Assembly (NCBI RefSeq): GCF_013608025.1
Contig: NZ_VDLV01000012.1
Location: 169,623 to 233,622 of the forward strand
Source of the DNA: Pseudomonas brassicacearum subsp. neoaurantiaca
GTDB taxonomy: Bacteria; Pseudomonadota; Gammaproteobacteria; Pseudomonadales; Pseudomonadaceae
Direction of reading: 5' to 3'
Length of the DNA stretch: 64,000 nucleotides
The notes under the pieces are model-generated. The model ran no database searches, was not told the origin of the DNA, and saw only the letters and a list, made by a program, of their open reading frames with translations. The position numbers and the translations under genes were made by a program. Positions 17,292 to 24,978 of this stretch are shown piece by piece; position 1 is the first letter of the stretch, and each line of letters begins with the position of its first letter.

Positions 17292-17624
17292 ATGGATATA
17301 CTCACACCATCACGTTTTGACGACGCTGCGATTTTGTACCCGAACGACAAGGCCGGTCTTGATCGTTGCCTGCGCATTTTAAGGATGGCACGCCCCAAGG
17401 CGTTCGCTGACCTGCAAAAGATTTTCGGTACCCACGGCGTCGACCTGTTCAAGCCCAGGGCCGCAATGAACTGGGTGGTGATCGACGTCGGCGGCAATAA
17501 TCTCAGGGTGATCGGCGGCGTCAACTATGCCCGGCAGAAGTTCTACGTCAAACACATCTACACGCATGCCGGTTACGACGTTGCCAACAGTTGGTATGCA
17601 AGAAATAAAGGGACAAGACGATGA
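17292..17624 (+). CDS. higB: HigB-type mRNA interferase toxin
   Basis: A 110-residue protein of the HigB_toxin family in the RelE superfamily. Family features are the N-terminal helices (LRILRMARPKAFADLQKIFG), the strands WVVIDVGGNNLRVIGGVNY and the C-terminal basic segment KFYVKHIYTHAGYD, in which HIYTHAEYD-like residues are catalytic. I choose ATG 17292, preceded by AAGGA with five bases spacing; a GTG at 17244 would add 16 unlikely residues. It cuts mRNA on the ribosome and is neutralised by the next gene product, whose ATG overlaps this stop by four bases. The pair is expected to be autoregulated by the antitoxin. Confidence 0.9.
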   Translation: MDILTPSRFDDAAILYPNDKAGLDRCLRILRMARPKAFADLQKIFGTHGVDLFKPRAAMNWVVIDVGGNNLRVIGGVNYARQKFYVKHIYTHAGYDVANSWYARNKGTRR

Positions 17625-18262
17625 GCGCAGCCCGGAACGATTTTCAAACCCTGATCGCGACGCTTGGCGAACTGCACGCCGTACTGGATCGCCTGCGCGG
17701 TGAGTTCGTGCATGGCATCAAGACCCGCGCCGACTATGAACGCGCGACGGACTTGCTAGATGAGCTCACCGACGGACGCGAACTCAGCAAGGTCGAGGAG
17801 AGAATTCTCGTTGAGCTTGAGGACGAAATCCTGGCTTACCAGCGCGACTCCGCCCAGTTTCGCGAATCGAATGCTGCTTTTGAGGCGACCTGTACGCCTG
17901 TGCAACTGATCAAAGACCTGATGGAGACGCTCGGGCTCACCGGTTCAGACCTTCCTGAAATCGGTGACAAAACAGCGGTGTCCAAAGTGCTCAATGGCGA
18001 TCGGCCTATCAGTCACAAGATGGCTTACGCGCTGGCAGAACGGTTTGGGATGGAGCCGGGAGCTTTTCTATCGGTGACCTCGGGAAAGCTGGCGGCTCAT
18101 ATCGAAACTGTCCCTTTATCTATCAATAAAACCCCAGGTTATTACGTCTTGCACGAGAACGCGTTGCCCGCCTATTCAGTGGAGGAGGCCGGTGCCGGTG
18201 AATACAAAACCGTGACCTCGAAGGGCCGCACGAAGGCAGCCAAAGGGCCGGACAAGGGGTAG
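17621..18262 (+). CDS. higA: HigA-type antitoxin with a C-terminal extension
   Basis: A 213-residue protein. Residues about 12-150 match the whole layout of E. coli-type HigA (about 138 aa): an N-terminal helical region (RADYERATDLLDELTDG) and an XRE helix-turn-helix (about 95-150) with SDLPEIGDKTAVSKVLNGDR. Residues 151-213 are an additional tail (YYVLHENALPAYSVEEAGAG) ending in a Lys/Gly-rich stretch, not usual for HigA. The ATG overlaps the higB stop (ATGA), so translation is coupled and the order is toxin first, as in other HigBA loci. The antitoxin part should bind HigB and repress the operon; the tail's role is unknown. Confidence 0.87.
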   Translation: MSAARNDFQTLIATLGELHAVLDRLRGEFVHGIKTRADYERATDLLDELTDGRELSKVEERILVELEDEILAYQRDSAQFRESNAAFEATCTPVQLIKDLMETLGLTGSDLPEIGDKTAVSKVLNGDRPISHKMAYALAERFGMEPGAFLSVTSGKLAAHIETVPLSINKTPGYYVLHENALPAYSVEEAGAGEYKTVTSKGRTKAAKGPDKG

Positions 18263-18278
18263 GGCAATTACCTGCTGA

Positions 18279-19241
18279 TCAAGGGGCAGGGACGGTTGTG
18301 GAGCCCTGTGTCGTCAGGATGATACGCACCGCCATGACCACCCCGACAAGCACGGCAGCAAGACCTGACGCCTCCAGGAGCGTCGGCAGCCGATGATGAA
18401 ACCACAAGCCCAGTAGGGTCGCGAACAGCGACTCCAAGGCGATCAATTGCCCGGAAAGCACCATCGGCAGGCGCCGGGACGCGGCGTTCCAAGCCCAGGC
18501 ACCGATGACCGATGACATCAGCGCGATCACGAAACCCCAGAGATATAAAGGTCCCGCCACGGGTACGCTAAAACCCAGGCTGGGCAGTTTGAGCAGGTCC
18601 AACGCTTGCACAGTCGGTAACAAGCACAAGGTTCCTACTCCCGCACCGGCCATCATGAGGCCGGTCCATGCGCCTGACGCGTGGGGTGGCAGTTTCAGCA
18701 AGGCGCGTTGATTCAACCAGCTGAATGCGAGCCACAAGACCACTGCACCGATTGAAAACAACAAACCCAGCAGCCATGTCCCATCACCTGAAACGGGTTG
18801 ATGGAGAGCGCCGAGATTCGACAGTAGAAGTCCGACCGTCAAGAAAAACAGTGGGATCGCCAGTTTGCGCCACTGGAGGGTTTTCGCCGTGGCGTTGCCC
18901 AGCAACGCCAGCAACACCGGCACCATTCCAATAAAGGCCGGGGTCAGCACCGGCCCACCGAAAATGACACCGGCGGCGATGCACGCGCTATAACCGAGAT
19001 AGCCGAACACGCCCAGGCTCGCGGCCAGAAGCACCTGGTTACGGCGCAGGCGCCGAAGCTGGGCCCGATAGAGCACCACCACACCCAGGCCCAAGACACC
19101 GGCGATCAAGAACCGTACGATCATCAGGTCATAAATGGTGTAGGCGCCAGTGACGTAGGGCGCGATGAAGTTCAACGCCCAGCTCAGTGTCGCGACAATC
19201 GCGAGGGCCAAACCGGCGATGAGGTTTGAGCGTGTCTTCAT
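18279..19241 (-). CDS. EamA/DMT family transporter
   Basis: A 320-residue membrane protein with ten predicted helices in two EamA repeats (about 7-145 and 160-310). Characteristic segments are ATLSWALNFIAPYVTGAY in the first repeat and VVLWLAFSWLNQRALL in the second. I place the start at ATG 19241, three bases beyond the stop of the upstream gene at 19244; the longer frame to 19271 has no better ribosome site. The tight spacing implies co-transcription with the DUF3916-like gene. Members export amino acids, metabolites or drugs; the substrate is unknown. Confidence 0.88.
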   Translation of the reverse strand: MKTRSNLIAGLALAIVATLSWALNFIAPYVTGAYTIYDLMIVRFLIAGVLGLGVVVLYRAQLRRLRRNQVLLAASLGVFGYLGYSACIAAGVIFGGPVLTPAFIGMVPVLLALLGNATAKTLQWRKLAIPLFFLTVGLLLSNLGALHQPVSGDGTWLLGLLFSIGAVVLWLAFSWLNQRALLKLPPHASGAWTGLMMAGAGVGTLCLLPTVQALDLLKLPSLGFSVPVAGPLYLWGFVIALMSSVIGAWAWNAASRRLPMVLSGQLIALESLFATLLGLWFHHRLPTLLEASGLAAVLVGVVMAVRIILTTQGSTTVPAP

Positions 19242-19243
19242 TG

Positions 19244-19744
19244 TCAGGCAGGCTCTCCGATGCACCACCAATGAACGTCGACTTCATCGTCGCTCTGGGT
19301 TACATCGTGTCCATTCTCGATGAAGTATTCGGGCACATCCAAGGCAAGTCTGTCGCTCAAGCGCAATGGCGCAAGGGAGTTGTGCTGTCCCAGGAAGCTC
19401 AAGTAGTAATCACGGTCGTAGAACACTGTAACTTCACTTTGGTGGACCCAGGGCCAAACCAGCAGGCAGGCGATGCGGTAATAGCCTTGGCTGCGATCCG
19501 CCGCACGGGAAAGATGCTCGGCTGCTTCCAGCAACTGTTGAATACAGAAGGCCTGCACTTCGATCTGTGCTTGCGGACCTTGAACAAGTGAACTGATGAC
19601 TGGGATTTTCCAATGCGCGTAGCGCTCGTTTTTATGGACGTGAGGGTAGAACTGGCCGTCAAATTTCGCGGCCCAGCGCTCCAGCGCGCGGAGACGGCGG
19701 GGAATACCTCGGAGTTTTCTATCGCTGAGGGCAATTTGTCGCAA
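19244..19744 (-). CDS. DUF3916-like protein (166 aa)
   Basis: A soluble-looking protein with a basic N terminus (RQIALSDRKLRGIPRRLRALERWA) and aromatic-rich C-terminal half (CLLVWPWVHQSEVTVFYDRD). I recognise the pattern of the DUF3916 family, which has no known activity. The start is a TTG at 19744: TAAGGA lies seven bases upstream and no in-frame ATG or GTG precedes it within 40 codons. It precedes the EamA transporter gene by three bases, and lies divergent to an acetyltransferase gene that also starts with TTG. The family name is from memory and should be treated as likely. Confidence 0.65.
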   Translation of the reverse strand: MRQIALSDRKLRGIPRRLRALERWAAKFDGQFYPHVHKNERYAHWKIPVISSLVQGPQAQIEVQAFCIQQLLEAAEHLSRAADRSQGYYRIACLLVWPWVHQSEVTVFYDRDYYLSFLGQHNSLAPLRLSDRLALDVPEYFIENGHDVTQSDDEVDVHWWCIGEPA

Positions 19745-19905
19745 GGCGATGTCCTTATATGGTTCATGATACTGAGCGTATCCAGTGTAGGCCGCGAAAC
19801 GATGTGATTGGCGTTCGCCGTGGCTGGATGTGCAGCTTGGTTTATCGGACCTACGCTGGCAGCATCCGCTCAGAGGACGTCATAACGTTAGAAAAGGAAT
19901 TCACC

Positions 19906-20484
19906 TTGGACCCCATCCCCACGTTCCAAACCCGCCGCCTCATTCTCACGCCCCTTGAACTGGCAGACGCACCGGCGATTCAACGGCTATTCCCACATTG
20001 GGAAGTGGTCCGCTACCTGGACAGTCGCGTGCCCTGGCCTTACCCGGATGACGGCGCGCTGACCTACGTGCGTGACCATGCGCTTCCTGCTATCGCTGCC
20101 GGACGCGAATGGCACTGGATGATCCGTATTACCGAAGATCCCGCGCAATGCATCGGCAGCATCAGCCTGTACGACCAGCCTGGCAACAACCGAGGTTTCT
20201 GGCTGGCGCCGCAATGGCAGGGAAAGGGGTACATGCGCGAGGCTTGCGAGGCGATCAATGCCTATTGGTTCGAAGCGCTGGAACGTCCGGTCATGCGAGT
20301 GCCGAAGGCGGTGGGCAACCTGGCTTCGCGCAGAATTTCGGAGCGCGAGGGGATGCGCATGATCGGGACGCAGCAGGGGGATTTTGTTTGTGGGTCGTTG
20401 CTCAAGGAGGTTTGGGAGATGACGCGTGAGGAGTGGTCTGGGAAAAAAGCTGCGTCAAAGGTGCACCCGGTTTTACCCGAATGA
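19906..20484 (+). CDS. GNAT family N-acetyltransferase
   Basis: A 192-residue acetyltransferase of the RimJ/RimL-like group. It opens with FQTRRLILTPLELADAPAI, the typical first strand, and has the acetyl-CoA pocket in LAPQWQGKGYMREACEA, with the conserved Q/R-x-x-G-x-G/A pattern as QGKGYM. The late motif KAVGNLASRRISEREGMRMIG corresponds to NxxSxxxxEKxGF. The start is TTG at 19906, with AAGGA seven bases upstream; the longer ATG frame from 19759 overlaps the divergent promoter region and adds non-conserved sequence. The target may be a small molecule or a protein N terminus. Confidence 0.85.
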   Translation: MDPIPTFQTRRLILTPLELADAPAIQRLFPHWEVVRYLDSRVPWPYPDDGALTYVRDHALPAIAAGREWHWMIRITEDPAQCIGSISLYDQPGNNRGFWLAPQWQGKGYMREACEAINAYWFEALERPVMRVPKAVGNLASRRISEREGMRMIGTQQGDFVCGSLLKEVWEMTREEWSGKKAASKVHPVLPE

Positions 20485-20536
20485 GCCCAGGTTGCTCCGA
20501 GTGCCTTTTTATCAGTTCCCATATCAGGATCAATTC

Positions 20537-21340
20537 ATGCCGCTGAACTTCCACAAAATGCACGCCAACGGTGATGACTTCGTTATTGTCGACTCGCGAA
20601 ATTCGGCCAGTCCGGTGACAGGTGCTCTGGCCCAGCGAATGGGCGACCGCAACCGCGGTGTTGGTTTCAACCAACTCGCGGTACTGCTCGATTGCGACGA
20701 TGCCGCTGCGCGGGTGATGTTCTGGAACGCGGATGGCTCCGCGCTGGATGTTTGCGGCAGCGCGACGCGGGGAGCGGCGGACCTGCTCATGCGCGAAGCG
20801 AATATTACTTCGCTGGTGCTGCGGACTAACCGGGGCCTGCTGACTTGCGAACGAACCTCGACCGGCGACATTTCCGTCGACATGGGCGTGCCACTTTTGG
20901 GTTGGTCGGACATTCCCTTGGCACAAGAACTGGACACTGCTGCCTTGCCACTTGCCGGCAGCCCAGCCGCTTGCAACATGGGCAATCCGCATTGCACGTT
21001 TTTTGTCGATGACCTGGCTAGCGTTGACATCGCAATGATTGGACCGGCCATCGAAACCAATGCGCTATTTCCGCTCAAGACCAACGTTCATTTCGTCCAG
21101 GTCATTGATCGCAAGCACATTCGATTGCGCATTTGGGAGCGTGGTGCCGGTATCGCGCTGGGTTCGGGTTCTTGCTCGTGTGGTGCGGTTGTTAACGGAA
21201 TTCGTCGTGGTTTATTGGACAACACCGTCGAGGTCGAATGTGATGGCGGAAGTGTGACGGTGCAATGGGACGGCGTGGGCGCGGTGTTTCTTATCGGGCC
21301 GGTGGAGGCGAGTTTTTCGGGGACGATGAGTCAAGATTGA
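20537..21340 (+). CDS. Diaminopimelate epimerase-like protein with altered active site
   Basis: A 267-residue DapF-fold protein. The first catalytic Cys is kept (LDVCGSATRG, Cys73), as are MGNPHC and the ERGAG turn. However, the second catalytic site, normally LACGTGAC, reads ALGSGSCSCG, so the cysteine position is Ser210, and the N-terminal substrate motif GLGNDF is changed to ANGDDF. The start has AGGA seven bases upstream. True dapF of Pseudomonas lies elsewhere with lysA, so this is a paralogue whose substrate may not be diaminopimelate; DapF-fold amino-acid racemases of other specificity are known. It follows an acetyltransferase gene by 52 bases and may be co-transcribed. Confidence 0.8.
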   Translation: MPLNFHKMHANGDDFVIVDSRNSASPVTGALAQRMGDRNRGVGFNQLAVLLDCDDAAARVMFWNADGSALDVCGSATRGAADLLMREANITSLVLRTNRGLLTCERTSTGDISVDMGVPLLGWSDIPLAQELDTAALPLAGSPAACNMGNPHCTFFVDDLASVDIAMIGPAIETNALFPLKTNVHFVQVIDRKHIRLRIWERGAGIALGSGSCSCGAVVNGIRRGLLDNTVEVECDGGSVTVQWDGVGAVFLIGPVEASFSGTMSQD

Positions 21341-21372
21341 ATTCCACGGAGCGGCTGTCCGCCGCCGATCTC

Positions 21373-21402
21373 CTGTGGGAGCTAGCCTGCTCGCGAAGGC
21401 GG
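21373..21402. repeat. Single REP element
   Basis: One copy of the GTGGGAGC...GCTCGCGAAGGC family with a GCTAGCCTGCTCGC core, close after the DapF-like gene. Confidence 0.7.
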
Positions 21403-21440
21403 CAGCAAGGTACATACATAGTCTTGATAGATACACGCTC

Positions 21441-21560
21441 CGTGGCGAGGGAGCTTGCTCCCGCTCGGCGGCGTAGCCGTCGTAGACCCTTGATGCCGTT
21501 TTTTCTGAAAGAACCTTTGGGCGGCTTCGCCACCCAGCGGGAGCAAGCTCCCTCGCCACG
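21441..21560. repeat. REPIN (two REPs in inverted orientation)
   Basis: GTGGCGAGGGAGCTTGCTCC at the left and its complement at the right (ending at 21560) enclose about 75 bases. It lies between convergent genes. Confidence 0.85.
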
Positions 21561-21563
21561 GGA

Positions 21564-22139
21564 TTATGGGGATTCGCAGCCGCTCTCTATAATCCTGAGC
21601 CATGGCCAGCGAGCCTGATAACTCTTCGCCTTCTCATCGAACAAATCTGGCTGCGGGTTCTTTGGGTTGATACGAAGAATGCCCTGTTCCACGTCGTCCA
21701 GGCCGTAAGGCGCATAAACTTCGCCTGTTTCGGCGTCCAGTCCGATACACGTACCCGTAACCAGATAGCGATCAACGCCATCCTTGGCCGACTGAAGCTG
21801 AGGATAAGGTTTGCCAAACCGCTGGCCGTACCAAAGGTGGACGCGAGCCTGATTCTTGACCTCGATGTTGGCACCCAGATCACGGAAGAGCTGCTGCGCG
21901 GCGTTGATCACTTCATTCTCGGCTTCCCAAGACAAGTCTGGGTCGAAGTAAAAAATATCGTAGTCCTTGACGCCCCAATCCGTCGGCCGCTGCGATTGGT
22001 GGTTCCAGACGGCCTGGAACAGGCAGCCTGCGGTGAGCATGCATTGGTTCAAACCGAGCGAAGGCAAGCGCGCGGTGATGTGTGCGTTGATGGGATTGGT
22101 CATGGCGATCCTGACCAAACATTCGACCGTCAATGTCAT
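21564..22139 (-). CDS. Nucleotidyltransferase family protein (NTP_transf_6 type)
   Basis: A 191-residue protein with the pattern of the PF06042 nucleotidyltransferases: QAVWNHQSQRPTDWGVKDYDIFYFDPDLSWEAE holds the Asp residues (DYDIFYFD) that would bind metal, and ARVHLWYGQRFGKPYP is a second conserved block. The start at 22139 has AAGGA eight bases upstream; the much longer open frame to 22556 overlaps the divergent sterol-desaturase gene and is not real. It probably transfers a nucleotidyl group, but the substrate of this family is unknown. It is divergent from the fatty-acid hydroxylase gene. Confidence 0.82.
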   Translation of the reverse strand: MTLTVECLVRIAMTNPINAHITARLPSLGLNQCMLTAGCLFQAVWNHQSQRPTDWGVKDYDIFYFDPDLSWEAENEVINAAQQLFRDLGANIEVKNQARVHLWYGQRFGKPYPQLQSAKDGVDRYLVTGTCIGLDAETGEVYAPYGLDDVEQGILRINPKNPQPDLFDEKAKSYQARWPWLRIIESGCESP

Positions 22140-22253
22140 ATTCGTCCTTTTTAAATCGATCTGGTTTGGCGCCCCTATTAAAATACTTGAAAACCAAGCC
22201 CGCCCCAACGCGACTGATTTACAATACCGCTCCTTCGACACAGGCTGGCATTC

Positions 22254-23294
22254 GTGGACGCGTTCTCCTTTGTCTATCACTACCTGAGCGCATGGGTGTT
22301 CGCACCCATCTCCCAGCAGTTCCTCGGCATCTTCAATCTGAACGGCCGATTCGGAATTCTGTTTCTCTGCGCTTCCTATTCTGTCGCCTATGGGCTGTTC
22401 CGTTACAGAAAGCGCCGCGGCCTGACCGATGCCCGTTCGTTCTGGCAATTCATCGGTGGCAGCCGGGTGAATCTGCACCGTTCGGCGCTGCTGGATTATC
22501 GCTACTACTTTGTCCGGGCGATTCTCAAGATTGCCCTGGTGCTGCCTATTGTCCACCTGGTCGATCCGTACATCCTGCGCTCCGGGGACTACGCGGCTTT
22601 TTTCAGCAATCTGTGGGGCGCGCGTCCGCGATTGGGCGAGAATCTTGGGCTCGCCTTGGCCTATGGGCTAGGGGTGTTCCTCGTGAAGGATTTCTCCCAT
22701 TACTGGGTGCACCGGGCGTTTCACTCGCGCTGGCTCTGGGCGTTTCATAAGGTGCATCATTCGGCGCCCGTGCTAGTGCCGGCCACGGCGAGTCGGGTGC
22801 ACTTTGTGGAGAAGATCGTCGAGAAGCTTGGCGTCGTCGCCTGCCTGGGCCTCTTCGCGGGCGGTTTCCTGTACGTCTGTGGCGGTGAGATCAGCCGCTA
22901 TACGCTGTTTGGCGTGACGTACCTGGTGTTCATCTTCAATAGCCTGGCGGCGAATCTGCGTCACACCCATGTCTGGCTGTCTTTTGGACCCGTGCTGGAA
23001 CATGTGCTGAACAGCCCGGCCCAGCACCAGATTCACCATAGCGATGCCCCTCGTCATTTCAACCGCAATTTCGGCATCAATCTGTCGCTGTGGGACTGGA
23101 TGTTCGGCACGCTCTATGTCACCCGCTCGCAGCCCGAGCGCTTGCGTTTCGGCACGGGAGAACAGGACCATCAGCGTTACCTGACGGTATATAGCCTGAT
23201 TGTCACGCCCTTCGTCGAGACTGCTCGCAAGTGCCTGCCCGCGTTGAAGGCGACTGATGGCGCGGCCCCAACACCACTGCGAGATATTGAATGA
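22254..23294 (+). CDS. Sterol desaturase / fatty acid hydroxylase family protein
   Basis: A 346-residue membrane di-iron enzyme. Histidine clusters that bind the two irons are HYWVHRAFH, FHKVHHS and HQIHHS, with a further His in NLRHTH. At least four hydrophobic helices (around residues 30-45, 90-105, 130-145 and 200-240) place it in the inner membrane. The start appears to be GTG at 22254, with a weak upstream purine run; no better in-frame ATG begins the hydrophobic N terminus. Members hydroxylate or desaturate lipids; the substrate is not known. Its stop overlaps the ATG of the SMI1-like gene, indicating coupling. Confidence 0.87.
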   Translation: MDAFSFVYHYLSAWVFAPISQQFLGIFNLNGRFGILFLCASYSVAYGLFRYRKRRGLTDARSFWQFIGGSRVNLHRSALLDYRYYFVRAILKIALVLPIVHLVDPYILRSGDYAAFFSNLWGARPRLGENLGLALAYGLGVFLVKDFSHYWVHRAFHSRWLWAFHKVHHSAPVLVPATASRVHFVEKIVEKLGVVACLGLFAGGFLYVCGGEISRYTLFGVTYLVFIFNSLAANLRHTHVWLSFGPVLEHVLNSPAQHQIHHSDAPRHFNRNFGINLSLWDWMFGTLYVTRSQPERLRFGTGEQDHQRYLTVYSLIVTPFVETARKCLPALKATDGAAPTPLRDIE

Positions 23295-23914
23295 CTGACT
23301 ACCGTGGATTAATCCTCGAAGACACCCGCGAAGGCGCCACTGACCGGGCCATCGCTGATCTGGAAGCCAGCCTGGGCGCCCGTTTGCCGGACGACTATCG
23401 CCAGTTTCTCAAGACCTGCAACGGCGCCTACCTGGAGTATGACGTGCTGGCCAGGTTGGCCAATGGCGATGAGGAATTGCTCAGCTTTTCGCTGTACGGG
23501 CTGGATCCGGATGAGAAGTATGAGTCCAACCCCTTTGAACTGGAGCAACTGCGCACTCAGCCCGGCTTCCCCGCCACGGGATTGCTGCCGATCGGTCGCG
23601 ACGGCGGCGCGAGTATCTTGTTGCTGGATTTGCGGGAAGGGCGCCAGGACGTGGCGGCGATGGTGGCGGGCTTACCTGCCTGGACCGGGCGCCGTCAGCA
23701 AGGTGATGAGTACGTGGTGCTGGCCGATTCTTTCAATGGCTACCTGGACTCGCTGTTTCTCTCGCAAGAGCGGATCGAGGAGCATATCAATCACTTCATG
23801 ATCAGCCCTGACACTGTCGAGGCGACATTGGAGTGGCTGGACAAGGGCAGTCCGGGTTGGCGGGAGCAATATCGGGCGTTGTGGAATGCGAGGGTTGTGG
23901 ATCGGCTGATTTGA
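23291..23914 (+). CDS. SMI1/KNR4 family protein
   Basis: A 207-residue soluble protein with the SMI1/KNR4 (SUKH) pattern: the N-terminal helix and loop AIADLEASLGARLPDDYRQFLKTCNGAYLEY and the strand segment GASILLLDLREG. In bacteria SUKH proteins often act as immunity proteins against secreted toxins, but many occur alone, as here, where no toxin gene is near. The ATG overlaps the upstream stop (ATGA). Its last 113 bases overlap the 3' end of the convergent dioxygenase gene in antisense. Confidence 0.85.
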   Translation: MTDYRGLILEDTREGATDRAIADLEASLGARLPDDYRQFLKTCNGAYLEYDVLARLANGDEELLSFSLYGLDPDEKYESNPFELEQLRTQPGFPATGLLPIGRDGGASILLLDLREGRQDVAAMVAGLPAWTGRRQQGDEYVVLADSFNGYLDSLFLSQERIEEHINHFMISPDTVEATLEWLDKGSPGWREQYRALWNARVVDRLI

Positions 23915-24572
23915 AGCCTGGTTCGAATCGATCGCGGGTGTCCATCCGAATGTTGCGCAGCCCCACGGTTTCCAGGTGTGACACGTATAACGCCTCTGAG
24001 AAATAGCTGATCAGAATGGAGCGTCGGCGTTTGCCGGTCAGGTTCAGGCTGCCCGCGTGCACCAGATCGACATCGAATACCAGGATGTCACCGGCACGGC
24101 CGCAAAGCTGAATAGAGCGTGACTCGTCGTGGAAGTCGAAGGGCGGTTCTCCCGTTTCGGCGCGATGGCTGCGAGGGACAATCCGTGTCGCGCCGTTCTC
24201 GGGGCCGTAATCGTCGAAGAAGGCCAGGGCGATTGCGATGTCGCCTGGCCGTTGGGCCGACAAGTCTCGGTGCAGTTGCTGGTGACCGCCAGCGGCAACG
24301 GGCTCGCGTCCTTCCACTTGTGAAAGGAAGAACCGCTCGCCGATCAGCTCGCCCGCCGCGGCCAATAGCGGGGGGAGGCGACAAACAGCCTGGATCTTCG
24401 GGTCATCGTCCAGCATCGAATAGCGCCAATCCCTGTCACGCGGCACTGGCCATTGCTCCGACGGCCTCACGCCTGCATCGAACACGGCGCGAAGGTCAGC
24501 TAGCCAATCCGTCGGAATCGCCCGACGGAGCAGGGCGTAGCCATCTCGCTGGAGTTGTTTGCGGTCGGGCAT
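23802..24572 (-). CDS. Phytanoyl-CoA dioxygenase family protein
   Basis: A 256-residue Fe(II)/2-oxoglutarate dioxygenase. The iron ligands are His101 and Asp103 in LHRDLS and His172 in DLVHAGSLN; the 2-oxoglutarate-binding Arg is probably in KRRRSILISY (about 184). The N-terminal helix-strand region LQRDGYALLRRAIPTDWLADL is typical. The C-terminal 45 residues are Pro-rich, have no conserved look, and are read from DNA that overlaps the SMI1 gene on the other strand; this tail may have come from loss of an earlier stop. The hydroxylated substrate is unknown. The ribosome site is weak. Confidence 0.82.
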   Translation of the reverse strand: MPDRKQLQRDGYALLRRAIPTDWLADLRAVFDAGVRPSEQWPVPRDRDWRYSMLDDDPKIQAVCRLPPLLAAAGELIGERFFLSQVEGREPVAAGGHQQLHRDLSAQRPGDIAIALAFFDDYGPENGATRIVPRSHRAETGEPPFDFHDESRSIQLCGRAGDILVFDVDLVHAGSLNLTGKRRRSILISYFSEALYVSHLETVGLRNIRMDTRDRFEPGFKSADPQPSHSTTPDIAPANPDCPCPATPMSPRQCQG

Positions 24573-24673
24573 GGTTTTCTGAACGTCCTTGCATGGGCAT
24601 TTTGGAAGGTTAGTCTGCAGGCCAGCGCAGGACCTGCCGGAATGCTATTCCCATCAGAAAAACGCTGAACCCT

Positions 24674-24762
24674 GTGGCGAGGGAGCTTGCTCCCGCTTGA
24701 GTGCGAAGCGCTCACAAAAGGGGCCGCTACGCAGCCCAGCGGGAGCAAGCTCCCTCGCCACG
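24674..24762. repeat. REPIN
   Basis: Two inverted copies of the GTGGCGAGGGAGCTTGCTCC family with a GTGCGAAGC spacer, between divergent genes. Confidence 0.85.
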
Positions 24763-24978
24763 ACTGCGTATGACCTTCAGCTACATCAGGGCTATTTCCA
24801 ACGCCGCTTAGAAAGTCGCCGCAGTCCTTCCGCCCATTTTTACCTTTGCCGCTCATAGGCGGCCTGGCACTTCCCTAATCTCAATCGTGAATTACATCTA
24901 AGCTCGGGATAATACGCGTTGGCTTGAGGTCACAAGCGTTCCCCCTCCATTGTTTTTGGCGGCTGAAGGATCGAACGC

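Noticed and set aside
23291..23914. SMI1-family gene as the immunity gene of a contact-dependent toxin system
   Set aside because: No toxin, Rhs or secretion gene is found nearby; neighbours are a lipid hydroxylase and a dioxygenase.
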